From Cytobacillus depressus (lineage in GTDB: Bacteria; Bacillota; Bacilli; Bacillales; Cytobacillaceae), in assembly GCF_008923245.1 (NCBI RefSeq), contig NZ_WBOS01000010.1, forward strand, positions 62,001 through 126,000: a stretch of DNA of 64,000 nucleotides. Direction: 5' to 3'. The notes under the pieces were generated by a model. The model had not been told where the DNA came from. It saw only the letters and a list, made by a program, of their open reading frames with translations, and ran no database searches. The position numbers were made by a program, and so were the translations under genes. The stretch's first letter is position 1, and each line of letters starts with the position of its first letter. Below are positions 35,971 through 45,420 of the stretch, piece after piece.

Positions 35971-36010
35971 AAAAAGGCGATCACCTTATCATTGGTGAAT
36001 CGCCCTTTTT
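35971..36010. terminator. Bidirectional terminator overlapping the yfhO stop
   Basis: AAAAAGGCGATCACC and GGTGAATCGCCCTTTTT form an 11-bp stem with one bulge. It serves both the metallophosphoesterase and the long minus-strand operon whose last stop codon is in the loop. Confidence 0.8.
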
Positions 36011-38691
36011 ATTTTTCTCTTTCTTCTCAAGTAAAAAATAACGATACTTAAAGATCCTAATGAACATACAAGGCATAAAAGAAAGTACGGGGGATAATAA
36101 ACAAGCTTAACCTCATTTATTCCTTCCTGCAGCTTAATTCCAATAAACGCATAATTCGCCTTTAATACTTCCTGTTTTTCACCATTCACTTTAACGCTCC
36201 AGCCTTTTTCAAAAGGAACAGGAATCAGGGCGAATTGATCATTCTCTTCATTATCTACTGTAAATGATAGAGAATTTCCAGACCAACTTACGATAGGTGC
36301 TGGCTTCTCTGCATACTTATCCTTTACCGCTTCAAGTACATCATAATTTTCCTCATAAATATTGAAATCATTGAATTCATAGGAACCTTTAGGAACTCTA
36401 ATTTCTATGCGCTCTTTTGCTGCTATCCTGACCGTTATCTTATTCACATTTGTCCTGTAAGTAGATCCCATTTCTTTCCTTGTGGTCCTATATTCATTTA
36501 CCTGAAGCGTGAATTCCTCCTTATTAATATTCCCTTTTATATTGCCCTTGTCTTTTATATAAAAGGAAACATAGAGATCCTTAACAGACGGATCCAATTG
36601 ATCAAGAACGAGATCTACCCCGCCCTCTTTACCAGTCACCTTTAACAAACCATTCTCATACTTGGCATTAACTGCTTCAATCTGTGCATGATTTATAATG
36701 TTCTTGCTTGCTGGAATCGCAGCAGGCATATCATCGCTTTTTCCCTTTAAAACAATTCCTGTTAACATTGCCCGCTCTTTTTCAACTAGAGATTTCCCTA
36801 GCAAAGCTTCTTCAGAAAAAACATTGCCTGTTGTTCTTACAAATGGAAGCATATTCTGATTTTGGTAGGCAACATATTTTCCCACAGAGGCAAACTCCGA
36901 AAATCCATATGGTATTGCATCGTCTCCCCGTTCTGCAACATAATACTTCCCCATTAACATACTATACAAATTCGCCCGATCTCCTAGAGAGGCATATCTG
37001 CTGACACTCTCGCGCCCCATATCAATTCCCAAATCATTTAAATAAAACAACAGCAAATTTTTATTTAAAATGCTGGAGTACACACTAAATCCTTTAAAAT
37101 CTTGAACAATCGGTGTATTATTTCTCGTTTCAATCATCCAGTCAACCCGAGCAAGCGAATCCTGCTCTTCACTCTGAATAAAACGGATTAGTTCCTCCTG
37201 TTGCTTCCCATTATATAGATCACTCTGCATAAATTCCTTTGATACTCTATACTCTGTACCTGTCTTCGTCAGCCTCTCCTCTTGAAAAAAATTCGCAATC
37301 GACACACACGAAACGACAATAATGATGATTAATCCCTTCCACACTTGATGACTTTTCGTAAATGCATAAATATAGACAACAAACACGACGAAACCAGCCG
37401 ATATCGCCATATTGGCCGACTTTAGAGAAGTAAACTCCATTGTAGGATCGTAAAAATAAATAAGAGCATACAACATCAACAACATTGCGCTCGATAGAAC
37501 CAGCTGCCACTTCTTTATTTTTCCTAACTGTTCTAGTGCAGATGCTGTCATTCCTCCTGCTGCTAACGATAAAAAATACTCCCATCGATATTGCGGCGCC
37601 GAAAAACCATTGAAAACACTGCCTATAAAAGGACTATAATGCATAAAAATTAGCAAAATGATTATTGATGCATAAAAGCGAAAAAGACGATGACGATAAA
37701 ATGAAAACAAAAAAAGACTAAGTAGTACAAAGGCTGGTAAATAAACAATCCGGCCATTTAATAAAAGATTATCGACAAAATCAAACACGGGCACAGGATC
37801 TTCATATGGAGGACGGTAATTGTTTAAATAACCATGAACAGATGGTACAAATGAAACGGCACTAATACCAATGCCTGAAAGACCACTTAGAAGATAAAGC
37901 TTAATTTGAGTCCATTTACTTGTTTCTATATCCCTCAGCCGAATCATCCATCGAAAAAGGATATAAAATCCCGCTAATAAAAAATCCACATAGGAAAAAT
38001 AAAAATTATCAAACAAACTAATGGAAACAGCTAGTATAAACCAGCCCGCTTTTCTTTCCCTAATGATTTTCTCTACACCAATAAGGAGCAGCGGCAGCCA
38101 TATCATCGCATCAGCGAAAAACTCCCAATAAGTAACATGACGAAAGTAAATAATGCTTGTTCCGTACACAACTGCACCAGTAAAAGCCGGCACTTTAGAA
38201 AACTGCATATACCGAAAATAGAATGTCGTTAACATTATGATAATCGTCAAGCGGATCACGCTTATGACAAGAATTAAGTCTGCCCAATAATATAAATCAG
38301 GCTCATCAATTACTTGAGCGCTCTCCAGCAAAAAAGTGACAAATGCTGTCACCATAAAAACGATCGACATCGAAAAATAGTAACCTAGCAGGGTATATGT
38401 ACTTCCTCCTAATCCAAAATTAGGCGAATAAAAAAATTCCCCACTTTTATATTGATCGTACAGTAATTGTTTAAATGGAAGCATTTGAGAAAGCCCATCA
38501 TTTATCCCAGTCATATAACGGCCATCAAACCATTCCGTAATAAAGAATAAATGGCTCATCCATGCTATGGTCAAACTTAATAAAAATAGAATGAATAAAT
38601 CTTTCCTTTTTTTCAAACGTTGGATCAGGCGGTCAAGTAAAGATTGGTCATTAGGAAAAAGCTGAGGTAATTTATGTTTTGACTGTATCAT
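35989..38691 (-). CDS. yfhO: YfhO family GT-C type membrane glycosyltransferase
   Basis: 900 residues. About 12-14 membrane helices occupy residues 35-470, with WFDGRYMTGINDGLSQMLPFK and the FAPPQYRWEYFLSLA-like region. A large extracytoplasmic part follows, then a last helix pair near the C-terminus (YPPYFLLCLVCSLGSL). In B. subtilis YfhO is thought to move GlcNAc from undecaprenyl phosphate to lipoteichoic acid outside the cell, together with the GT2 enzyme CsbB and a GtrA flippase. Both partners are encoded directly upstream, overlapping by ATGA. Confidence 0.87.
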   Translation of the reverse strand: MIQSKHKLPQLFPNDQSLLDRLIQRLKKRKDLFILFLLSLTIAWMSHLFFITEWFDGRYMTGINDGLSQMLPFKQLLYDQYKSGEFFYSPNFGLGGSTYTLLGYYFSMSIVFMVTAFVTFLLESAQVIDEPDLYYWADLILVISVIRLTIIIMLTTFYFRYMQFSKVPAFTGAVVYGTSIIYFRHVTYWEFFADAMIWLPLLLIGVEKIIRERKAGWFILAVSISLFDNFYFSYVDFLLAGFYILFRWMIRLRDIETSKWTQIKLYLLSGLSGIGISAVSFVPSVHGYLNNYRPPYEDPVPVFDFVDNLLLNGRIVYLPAFVLLSLFLFSFYRHRLFRFYASIIILLIFMHYSPFIGSVFNGFSAPQYRWEYFLSLAAGGMTASALEQLGKIKKWQLVLSSAMLLMLYALIYFYDPTMEFTSLKSANMAISAGFVVFVVYIYAFTKSHQVWKGLIIIIVVSCVSIANFFQEERLTKTGTEYRVSKEFMQSDLYNGKQQEELIRFIQSEEQDSLARVDWMIETRNNTPIVQDFKGFSVYSSILNKNLLLFYLNDLGIDMGRESVSRYASLGDRANLYSMLMGKYYVAERGDDAIPYGFSEFASVGKYVAYQNQNMLPFVRTTGNVFSEEALLGKSLVEKERAMLTGIVLKGKSDDMPAAIPASKNIINHAQIEAVNAKYENGLLKVTGKEGGVDLVLDQLDPSVKDLYVSFYIKDKGNIKGNINKEEFTLQVNEYRTTRKEMGSTYRTNVNKITVRIAAKERIEIRVPKGSYEFNDFNIYEENYDVLEAVKDKYAEKPAPIVSWSGNSLSFTVDNEENDQFALIPVPFEKGWSVKVNGEKQEVLKANYAFIGIKLQEGINEVKLVYYPPYFLLCLVCSLGSLSIVIFYLRRKRKIKRAIHQ

Positions 38692-39065
38692 GATGGCTTC
38701 AATATTCTCCTTGTAAGAATAAAGGTCATTGGAACAGTAATAAAGACGGCTGCAATTGGCGCAAGACTGCTGCTAATATGGAAAAGGTCAACAAATATGA
38801 ACAATAAAACGGCTGTTGCAATTGTATTAAAAGCTTGAGTGAATGGAAAACGAAGAAACCTTGACCACGTCGGCTTTACCTTATACGTATACATCGTATT
38901 TAATAAAAAGGAACCTATTAAACTAAATAAAAACCCGATAGTATGTGAGAGGATATAATGGAACTCTAATATATGCAGACAAGCCATATATAGGACGTAA
39001 TAGTGAAGAGTATTCACGACCCCAACAATGACAAACCTTAAAAACTCTTTTTTATTGAATAACAT
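38688..39065 (-). CDS. GtrA family flippase
   Basis: 125 residues from the ATG at 39065. Four membrane helices with EFLRFVIVGVVNTLHYYVLY and SFLLNTMYTYKVKPTWSRFLRF, the GtrA/GtcA signature. It is expected to flip an undecaprenyl-phosphate-linked sugar made by the GT2 enzyme across the membrane. It overlaps both the upstream GT2 gene and the downstream yfhO gene, so the three proteins are made together. Confidence 0.88.
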   Translation of the reverse strand: MLFNKKEFLRFVIVGVVNTLHYYVLYMACLHILEFHYILSHTIGFLFSLIGSFLLNTMYTYKVKPTWSRFLRFPFTQAFNTIATAVLLFIFVDLFHISSSLAPIAAVFITVPMTFILTRRILKPS

Positions 39066-40017
39066 GCTTATCTCTCTTCTCTGCGGCTGTTTCAATATTT
39101 GTTTTTCCTATTATATAATGCGGGCGTTTTTTTGTTTCATAATAGATGCGGCCGATATACTCCCCAATAATCCCCAAACAGACAAGCTGAACCCCTCCTA
39201 AAAAGAGAACAGCTGAGATTGTAGTAAAATATCCGGGAACCGCGATGCCATTTTGCAATATCTCAGTGAAAGTAATGATAATATAAAGCAGAGACAATAT
39301 TAGAACAAAGGCCCCTATATAGAAGCATGCACGTAATGGTTTGTGGTTAAAGGAGACTACTCCATCTATTCCGTAGTTTATAAGTTTTGCAAAGGACCAC
39401 TTTGTCTCCCCTTTTTCTCTTGCCACATTCTCATAGGAGATGACCTTTTTCTCAAGGCCAATCCATGAATATAAGCCTTTAGAAAATCGATTCCCTTCAC
39501 TAAGCACTAATAGCGCATCAACCGCTTTACGGCTAAGAAGTCGAAAATCTCCTTCCCCGTCAGATAGCTCCACATCCACAGCTTTATTTATTAATCTATA
39601 AAATGCGAAGGAAATGAATGATCTAATAAGTGAATCACCCTTGCGATTTCTTTTGGCAATCACTTGATCATATCCTTCCTCATATCCCTTTAAAAGCTTA
39701 GAAATCATAGAGGCAGGATGCTGTAAATCAGCATCCATCATAATAACAGCATCTCCTTGTGAATGGCGGAGGCCTGCTAATAAGGCAGCCTCTTTTCCAA
39801 AATTACGTGAGAAAGATACGTATTTAACCTCTGGATAACAAAAAGCCAAATCTTGAATAGCCTCAACTGTTCCATCCTTGCTGCCATCATCCACAAACAC
39901 TACTTCATATTCATAATGCTGAATCAGCATTTCAGACTCGATTGCTTTGAGAACATTTTGAACATTTTCTGCCTCATTATATGAAGGAATAATAAAAGAG
40001 ATTGTTAGGCTCCCCAT
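39052..40017 (-). CDS. GT2 polyprenyl-phosphate glycosyltransferase (CsbB/YkoT-like)
   Basis: 321 residues from the ATG at 40017 (AAGGGTG). The catalytic domain has SFIIPSYNEAENV, FVDDGSKDGT, SFSRNFGKEAALLAGL and MMDADLQHP. Two C-terminal membrane helices (ACFYIGAFVLILSLLYIII; LFLGGVQLVCLGIIGEYIGR) follow. It loads a sugar from a UDP- or GDP-donor onto undecaprenyl phosphate at the cytosolic face. First of the glycosylation trio and only 19 nt after ugpE. Confidence 0.9.
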   Translation of the reverse strand: MGSLTISFIIPSYNEAENVQNVLKAIESEMLIQHYEYEVVFVDDGSKDGTVEAIQDLAFCYPEVKYVSFSRNFGKEAALLAGLRHSQGDAVIMMDADLQHPASMISKLLKGYEEGYDQVIAKRNRKGDSLIRSFISFAFYRLINKAVDVELSDGEGDFRLLSRKAVDALLVLSEGNRFSKGLYSWIGLEKKVISYENVAREKGETKWSFAKLINYGIDGVVSFNHKPLRACFYIGAFVLILSLLYIIITFTEILQNGIAVPGYFTTISAVLFLGGVQLVCLGIIGEYIGRIYYETKKRPHYIIGKTNIETAAEKRDKHVIQ

Positions 40018-40036
40018 GCTTTCACCCTTCCGAAAA

Positions 40037-40861
40037 TTATTTAACTCCTGTATAAACAAAGGCTCGGATAATTTGACGCTGAGCAAAAAAGAAAACAATT
40101 AAGATCGGAAGAACTAAAATCATATTTCCAGCCATCAGGACGTTCCAGGCAATTCCTCCATCAACCTCTCTTAATTTCGAGATTCCGAGCGGAAGTGTTC
40201 GGGCCGCATCACTTGTTGTCATAACAAGTGGCCAAAAGTAATCATTCCAATGACTAATAAAACTAAATAAAGCAAAAGTAATCAACACTGGCTTTGCAAT
40301 TGGGATCATGATTTTTAAAATGATTTTCCATTCTGGCGCTTCATCCAGTCTGGCCGCTTCTAAAAGCTCCTCCGGGACTTGCATAAACGATTGGCGAAGC
40401 ATGAAAATGCCAAACGCACTCGAAGCAAATGGTAAAATAAGCGCCCAAAGCGTATCAAGTATACCCCACGAGCTCATCTGCAAATAAACTGGGAGGAATA
40501 TGAGCTGGCCTGGAATCATTAAGGTAATCATCGTTAGGGCGAAGAAAAATGTCTTTCCCGCAAAACGATATCGGGCAAATGCATAAGCGGCGGGAATAAT
40601 CGTTAAAAATTGCAAAATCAATATCCCGACTGACACCACTAAACTATTTAAAAAGTATTTAAAAAATGGCCCTGAATTCCAAGCCTTTGTGAAATTTTCC
40701 CAAATAAATTGTTCTGGGATCCACTTAGGCGGAAAGGTTAGCGTTTCTCCTAAAGTCTTAAAGGATGTTGATATCATCCACACAAAAGGAAAAGCAAACA
40801 CACATACAATAAGAATTAATCCAATTCCGTTTAAAAGCTTTCCTAAATAGGATGTCTTCAT
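40037..40861 (-). CDS. ugpE: Carbohydrate/G3P ABC transporter permease (UgpE type)
   Basis: 274 residues, six membrane helices. The EAA loop is ELLEAARLDEAPEWKIILKIMIPIAKP, typical of the MalG/UgpE side of CUT1 importers. Context (glpP, ugpB) points to glycerol-3-phosphate or glycerophosphodiesters. It lies 15 nt after ugpA. Confidence 0.88.
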   Translation of the reverse strand: MKTSYLGKLLNGIGLILIVCVFAFPFVWMISTSFKTLGETLTFPPKWIPEQFIWENFTKAWNSGPFFKYFLNSLVVSVGILILQFLTIIPAAYAFARYRFAGKTFFFALTMITLMIPGQLIFLPVYLQMSSWGILDTLWALILPFASSAFGIFMLRQSFMQVPEELLEAARLDEAPEWKIILKIMIPIAKPVLITFALFSFISHWNDYFWPLVMTTSDAARTLPLGISKLREVDGGIAWNVLMAGNMILVLPILIVFFFAQRQIIRAFVYTGVK

Positions 40862-40876
40862 ATGAATCCTCCATTT

Positions 40877-41746
40877 TTAGCGATAATGAACGCGCTTTGC
40901 AAGTAGCCTAAAGTATAAAATCGTCAGTAAACCGACAATGATGAGCAATAGCACACCTGCCGCGGACGAATATCCAATTTTAAAATATCGAAAACCATAT
41001 TCATAAATATAGTACACAAATGTATTCGTTGAATTGATTGGCCCGCCTTTAGTCATAATGGATATGGTCTCAAACACCTGAAAGGAGCCAATTAGGCTGA
41101 TGATTGTTAAGAAAAATAAAGTTGGCGACAGCATGGGCAATGTGATTTTCCAAAAAGTACGCAACTTGCTCGATTCATCTAATTGAGCCGCTTCATACAT
41201 ATCCCGAGGAATGCTTTGCAGGCCGGCAATGAAAATTAGCGTATTAAAGCCAATCCCTTTCCAAACAGCCACAATAACTAGCGAAAAAAGGGATGTACTC
41301 GGATCTGTCAGCCAAGATACATTCGATAGGCCAAATAAATTTAAAAACCAATTTAATAAGCCATAATCTGTATCCATCAGCCACATCCATAGCATGGAAA
41401 CCGAAACAAGTGAAATGATATGCGGGCTAAATATGGCCCCTTGAACGAAGCTGTATACAGTGCCATTGTGATTAAGCCAAAGAGCTAAAATGAGTGAGAT
41501 TATCATCGTGAGTGAGACAGTTAATGCCGTGTATGTAAATGTGTTTTGCATGACTTCAACAAATTCACGCTCAGCAAAGAGTGTCGTGAAGTTTTGCAGA
41601 CCAACAAATTGTTTATCCGGGCTCACGAAGTTCCATTCATGCATACTTAAATAAATCATGTAGCCAATTGGATAGATAAAAAACAAGCAAAATATCACAA
41701 TGGCTGGAGAAATCATGACATATGGCCGCAGTCTGTTCCAAGCCAT
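40877..41746 (-). CDS. ugpA: Carbohydrate/G3P ABC transporter permease (UgpA type)
   Basis: 289 residues, six membrane helices. The EAA loop is MYEAAQLDESSKLRTFWKITLPMLSP. It is the MalF/UgpA-side permease of a CUT1 importer. It abuts ugpC, whose stop is 1 nt upstream. Confidence 0.88.
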   Translation of the reverse strand: MAWNRLRPYVMISPAIVIFCLFFIYPIGYMIYLSMHEWNFVSPDKQFVGLQNFTTLFAEREFVEVMQNTFTYTALTVSLTMIISLILALWLNHNGTVYSFVQGAIFSPHIISLVSVSMLWMWLMDTDYGLLNWFLNLFGLSNVSWLTDPSTSLFSLVIVAVWKGIGFNTLIFIAGLQSIPRDMYEAAQLDESSKLRTFWKITLPMLSPTLFFLTIISLIGSFQVFETISIMTKGGPINSTNTFVYYIYEYGFRYFKIGYSSAAGVLLLIIVGLLTILYFRLLAKRVHYR

Positions 41747-41747
41747 G

Positions 41748-42827
41748 TTATCTCCCTCCCTTTATGAGAACAGGTTCATTGTGCTTAATTGTGACGGAAC
41801 GGTTTCGTTCACCGTGATAGTTAAAGAAATACAGTTTTTCATGCGGGATTCGAAGCTGGACATTCCTTAAACGGTCAACCGGCTCACTAAAGCTTTTACA
41901 ATTGATCATTCCCGCATTTGTTTTTACAGAATAAATCGTTTCAGCTCCTAGAGTTTCTCTTGTTAAAATCTCACCAAGCAAAATAATAGAGTGGGGATCA
42001 GTTTTTTCTGCTGCAGACAATTGAATATGCTCGGGTCTGAATCCAACATATTTCACATCACCATTAAGTGCAGGCAAAAAGTTCTTCATTTTTTCAAAGT
42101 CCATAATATTCATCGCTGGAGTACCGATAAAATTAGCTGTAAAAATATTATTCGGATCATGATAAACATTCATCGGACTATCCTTCTGCTGAATTTCCCC
42201 TTTGTTTAAAATAACGATTTCATCTCCCATGGACATGGCTTCGACCTGATCATGTGTCACATAAATAAAGGTTGTGCCTAAACGTTTATGCAGCTGAATT
42301 AATTCTGTTCTCATCTGTCCGCGCAGCTTTGCATCGAGATTAGAAAGTGGCTCATCCAGGATAAAAACCTTTGGCTTTTTGACCATTGCTCGTGCTAGAG
42401 CGACACGCTGTCTTTGTCCACCGGATAGCTGTTGAGGTTTTTTATTTAGATAGTCTGTCAAGCCAACAATTTCAGAGATTTCTTTAATTAGTTCCTCACG
42501 CTCAAGTTTAGGCACCTTCTTATTAATTAAACCGAATTCAATGTTCCCTCGTACCGTCATAGTTGGATATAGAGCATAGTTTTGAAAAACCATCGCAATA
42601 TTACGCTTGCCTGGCGGTGTATCATTAACAAGCTGATCGCCAATCCATATCTCGCCAGATGATTGTTTTTCAAGCCCCGCAATCATGCGAAGAGTGGTTG
42701 ATTTGCCGCATCCAGAAGGACCGACCAAGACGGTAAATGAACCATCACGTATCGTTAGATTTAGATCACTTATTACCTCTTCATCTTTAAAAATTTTTGA
42801 AACATTTCTCAGAATAATCTCAGCCAT
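41748..42827 (-). CDS. ugpC: ABC transporter ATP-binding protein (UgpC type)
   Basis: 359 residues. Walker A GPSGCGKST (about residue 36), signature LSGGQRQRVALARAM, Walker B KVFILDEPLSNLD, H-loop VTHDQVEAM. A C-terminal TOBE-like regulatory domain with VGFRPEHIQL follows, as in MalK/UgpC. It drives uptake through UgpA-UgpE. Having its own ATPase within the operon is unusual for Firmicutes CUT1 systems, many of which share MsmX. Confidence 0.9.
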   Translation of the reverse strand: MAEIILRNVSKIFKDEEVISDLNLTIRDGSFTVLVGPSGCGKSTTLRMIAGLEKQSSGEIWIGDQLVNDTPPGKRNIAMVFQNYALYPTMTVRGNIEFGLINKKVPKLEREELIKEISEIVGLTDYLNKKPQQLSGGQRQRVALARAMVKKPKVFILDEPLSNLDAKLRGQMRTELIQLHKRLGTTFIYVTHDQVEAMSMGDEIVILNKGEIQQKDSPMNVYHDPNNIFTANFIGTPAMNIMDFEKMKNFLPALNGDVKYVGFRPEHIQLSAAEKTDPHSIILLGEILTRETLGAETIYSVKTNAGMINCKSFSEPVDRLRNVQLRIPHEKLYFFNYHGERNRSVTIKHNEPVLIKGGR

Positions 42828-42867
42828 GCGTCACTTCTCCTTCTCAAAGAATCAATTAATCTATTGA

Positions 42868-43737
42868 CTAATGTATAATCGTGATCTCATCTCTCAAGCT
42901 ATCTTCTTTCGATTCATCTAATGAATGACTGCATAATTGCCGAAGAAACGCTGTCAGATCTTCAATTGTTTGGACTTTAACATCCCATTTAGTCGAATCG
43001 GCATGAGAATATCTTGAAATTAGACATGTTCTCCCACCAAGATTTTTCACGGGATACAAATCATTAAATGGGTTGTCTCCAACCGACAATATCTCATCAG
43101 GCTGATAACCCTCTGCTAGCAGTATTTCCATCATTTGCTGCATTCCAACAGGCTTTTTGGCGTCAAAAATATATTCATCAAAATGGCGTTCAATCTCTAA
43201 ATACTTTAAGAATTCGAGTCCAGACGGTCCAGGTGTATTGGTCATAAAAACTTTTCTCTCTACATTTAAATCAGAAATTGCTACAAATAAAGCTTGATGA
43301 CGATAAATTTTGTTTGGCTCACAGAGCATTTCTTTGCGCACCAAATCGAATGCCATCATCTTGCTTGATTTATCCACGTTATACTTCTCAGCGTATAGTC
43401 CAGCGATTCCCCATGGATCTCCTAAATAGAAAAGATTCTTTCTCTCCTCCATAACCTCTTCATGCTCTTCTCCATCCCAGGAAAAACATGCGGTTGGGTT
43501 AAGGTTTTCATGAGCGTACACCTTTTGATTTTCGCGGTTATAATAGTAACCAATACGTATAGGATGGCTGCCTTCTAATATCGAATAGGCTTCTAGAATG
43601 ACTTGTTCTAATTCACTTTTTGATAATTGCTCTTTAAGCATATGCTGAATATAACGACCTAAAAATGTGTAATCCTGATATAATGTTCCATCTAAATCAA
43701 AAATCACAGCTTTAACTTTTTTTATCCAGTCCATCAT
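42868..43737 (-). CDS. HAD-superfamily hydrolase
   Basis: 289 residues from the ATG at 43737 (AAGGGGGG, 7 nt); the frame to 43800 lacks a site. The HAD motifs are VIFDLDGTLYQDY (motif I), FMTNTP (motif II), KKPVGMQQM (motif III Lys) and LSVGDNPFNDL (motif IV). It is a cytosolic phosphatase of the Cof/PGP-like group. Its place between ugpB and ugpC suggests it acts on the imported phosphoester, for example releasing glycerol from G3P; that is inference. Confidence 0.82.
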   Translation of the reverse strand: MMDWIKKVKAVIFDLDGTLYQDYTFLGRYIQHMLKEQLSKSELEQVILEAYSILEGSHPIRIGYYYNRENQKVYAHENLNPTACFSWDGEEHEEVMEERKNLFYLGDPWGIAGLYAEKYNVDKSSKMMAFDLVRKEMLCEPNKIYRHQALFVAISDLNVERKVFMTNTPGPSGLEFLKYLEIERHFDEYIFDAKKPVGMQQMMEILLAEGYQPDEILSVGDNPFNDLYPVKNLGGRTCLISRYSHADSTKWDVKVQTIEDLTAFLRQLCSHSLDESKEDSLRDEITIIH

Positions 43738-43818
43738 TCGTGTTCCCCCCTTGAAAGTAAGGAAGAAAAGCTGATTCTTCACACTTTTCTTCCAGAACAA
43801 TCTATAAATCTGCCATTC

Positions 43819-45123
43819 TTATTTTTGAAGCAATTGATTCGATTTTTCAGCTGCTGCATCAAGTGCATCTTTAGGTGATAGATCCTTTTCTAATAAAGCT
43901 CTTGTAATTTCATTCGTAAGAATCGTAGCAATTTCTGGATAGGCTTCAGCCATTGGACGAGGATGTCCATATTGCAATTGATCAACTGCTACTTTAAATT
44001 GCGGTGTTTCCTTATATAAAGCTTGCATTTCTTCTGACTCAACTGCGGACAAACGGCTTGGTAGATACCCAGTATATTTACTTGCATAAATCGTTTGCTC
44101 TTTCGCAGTCATAAATTTAATAAATTCCCATGCCGCTTCTTGCTTTTCTTTGTCCAATCCAGCTGTCATGACAAGATTAGCTCCGCCTGTAGGCACAGCA
44201 TTTTTTTTATGTGAAGGCATAAATGCTGTATTTAATTCAAATCCCTGGTCTTTAGCAACAGATAGATTATAGGAAAGGTCGGCGGTTGAAGAAAAAATCA
44301 TTGCTGAACGGCTGTTTGCAAAGTCTTGCTTGGCTACTTCAGCTGCTGTTTCTCCACCTGGAACCTTAATGATTCCTTCCCCGGCAAGCTTTTTCCAAAA
44401 TTTCAGTGCTTCAACACCAGCTATATCATTGAATGTTACTTTTGAGTCGTCATCTGCCACCATTTGACCTCCAACAGATCCAACAAAAGCTTCATACATC
44501 CAAATGTTTACCGGCATTGTCATTCCGACTGATTTGTCTTCTACTGTAAGAACTCTTAAATAATTTTCAAAATCTGCCCAATCTTTTGGACCCGATGGAT
44601 CAAGACCAGCCTCTTTTAGCATCGTTGTATTCATATAGAGAATAGGAGTACTGCGCAAGTATGGGAGACCATAAAGCTTGCCACCTACATAGGAATTCCC
44701 CATTAATCCAGGATTAAAATCGTCCATTTTTATATCATCACGCTCGATAAATGGCGTTAAATCCTGTGTCATTCCTGATTTCGCAAATACACCAATTGAA
44801 GAAATTTCGTTCAATGTAACTTCAGGAGCATTTTTAGCAGCCAATGCAGCCTGTGTTTTAGCATGAAGGTCGACATACGTGCCTTGGTATTCTGCTGTTA
44901 CATGTATTTTGTCTTGGGATTCATTGAACATTTTTACTAGATTTTCATTGTTTTCCCCAATTTTATCTCCCCAGGCATACCAATATGTAATTTCAATCTT
45001 TTCTCCGTTCTTTCCGTCCGCCTCACTACCGCCGTCCCCTGTTGTTCCTGCTACTTTATTCGATTGACAGGCTGTAAGGAAAATCATTAATAGAGTTAGC
45101 ATGAAAACAAATATTTTTTTCAA
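43819..45123 (-). CDS. ugpB: Extracellular solute-binding lipoprotein (UgpB type)
   Basis: 434 residues. The signal peptide ends in a lipobox LTAC (Cys19). The mature part has ITYWYAWGDKIGENNENLVKMFNES, SIGVFAKSGMTQDLTPFIERD and GGANLVMTAG, characteristic of UgpB/MalE-like family 1 binding proteins. It captures the substrate outside and feeds UgpA-UgpE. First gene after a leader terminator (45223-45276), under probable GlpP control. Confidence 0.88.
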   Translation of the reverse strand: MKKIFVFMLTLLMIFLTACQSNKVAGTTGDGGSEADGKNGEKIEITYWYAWGDKIGENNENLVKMFNESQDKIHVTAEYQGTYVDLHAKTQAALAAKNAPEVTLNEISSIGVFAKSGMTQDLTPFIERDDIKMDDFNPGLMGNSYVGGKLYGLPYLRSTPILYMNTTMLKEAGLDPSGPKDWADFENYLRVLTVEDKSVGMTMPVNIWMYEAFVGSVGGQMVADDDSKVTFNDIAGVEALKFWKKLAGEGIIKVPGGETAAEVAKQDFANSRSAMIFSSTADLSYNLSVAKDQGFELNTAFMPSHKKNAVPTGGANLVMTAGLDKEKQEAAWEFIKFMTAKEQTIYASKYTGYLPSRLSAVESEEMQALYKETPQFKVAVDQLQYGHPRPMAEAYPEIATILTNEITRALLEKDLSPKDALDAAAEKSNQLLQK

Positions 45124-45222
45124 TTGTTATTCCTCCATTTATTCATTCATATTATTAAAATGCTATAGTCCGTTTATCCAAGCTTAATTTCTTTGTCCGT
45201 TAAGACCTTTTCACCACCTCCG

Positions 45223-45276
45223 AAAAAACAAATAGACCTCAAATAAAACGGGATGATCCGTTAGTATTTGAGGTCT
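45223..45276 (-). terminator. Leader terminator of the ugp operon, probable GlpP target
   Basis: Minus strand AGACCTCAAATA, a structured loop with CGGATC/ATCCCG-like pairing, TATTTGAGGTCT, then ATTTGTTTTTT. It stands about 100 nt before ugpB and directly follows glpP. GlpP is an antiterminator responsive to glycerol-3-phosphate that acts on leader terminators of glp genes, so this is the natural target. Confidence 0.75.
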
Positions 45277-45420
45277 CTCTCATTAGAACCAATATTTTCT
45301 ATTCACTTTTCAATTATGATTGTAACGATTAATTGTTATAGAAGTTTTATAATTATGTAAATAAACCCTAAAGATCAAATAATCAAATAATGGTTTTTAT
45401 AGGAAACTATTAGCGCTGCT

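Noticed and set aside
35769..36041. 90-codon plus-strand frame after the metallophosphoesterase
   Set aside because: Overlaps that gene and a terminator; no ribosome binding site.
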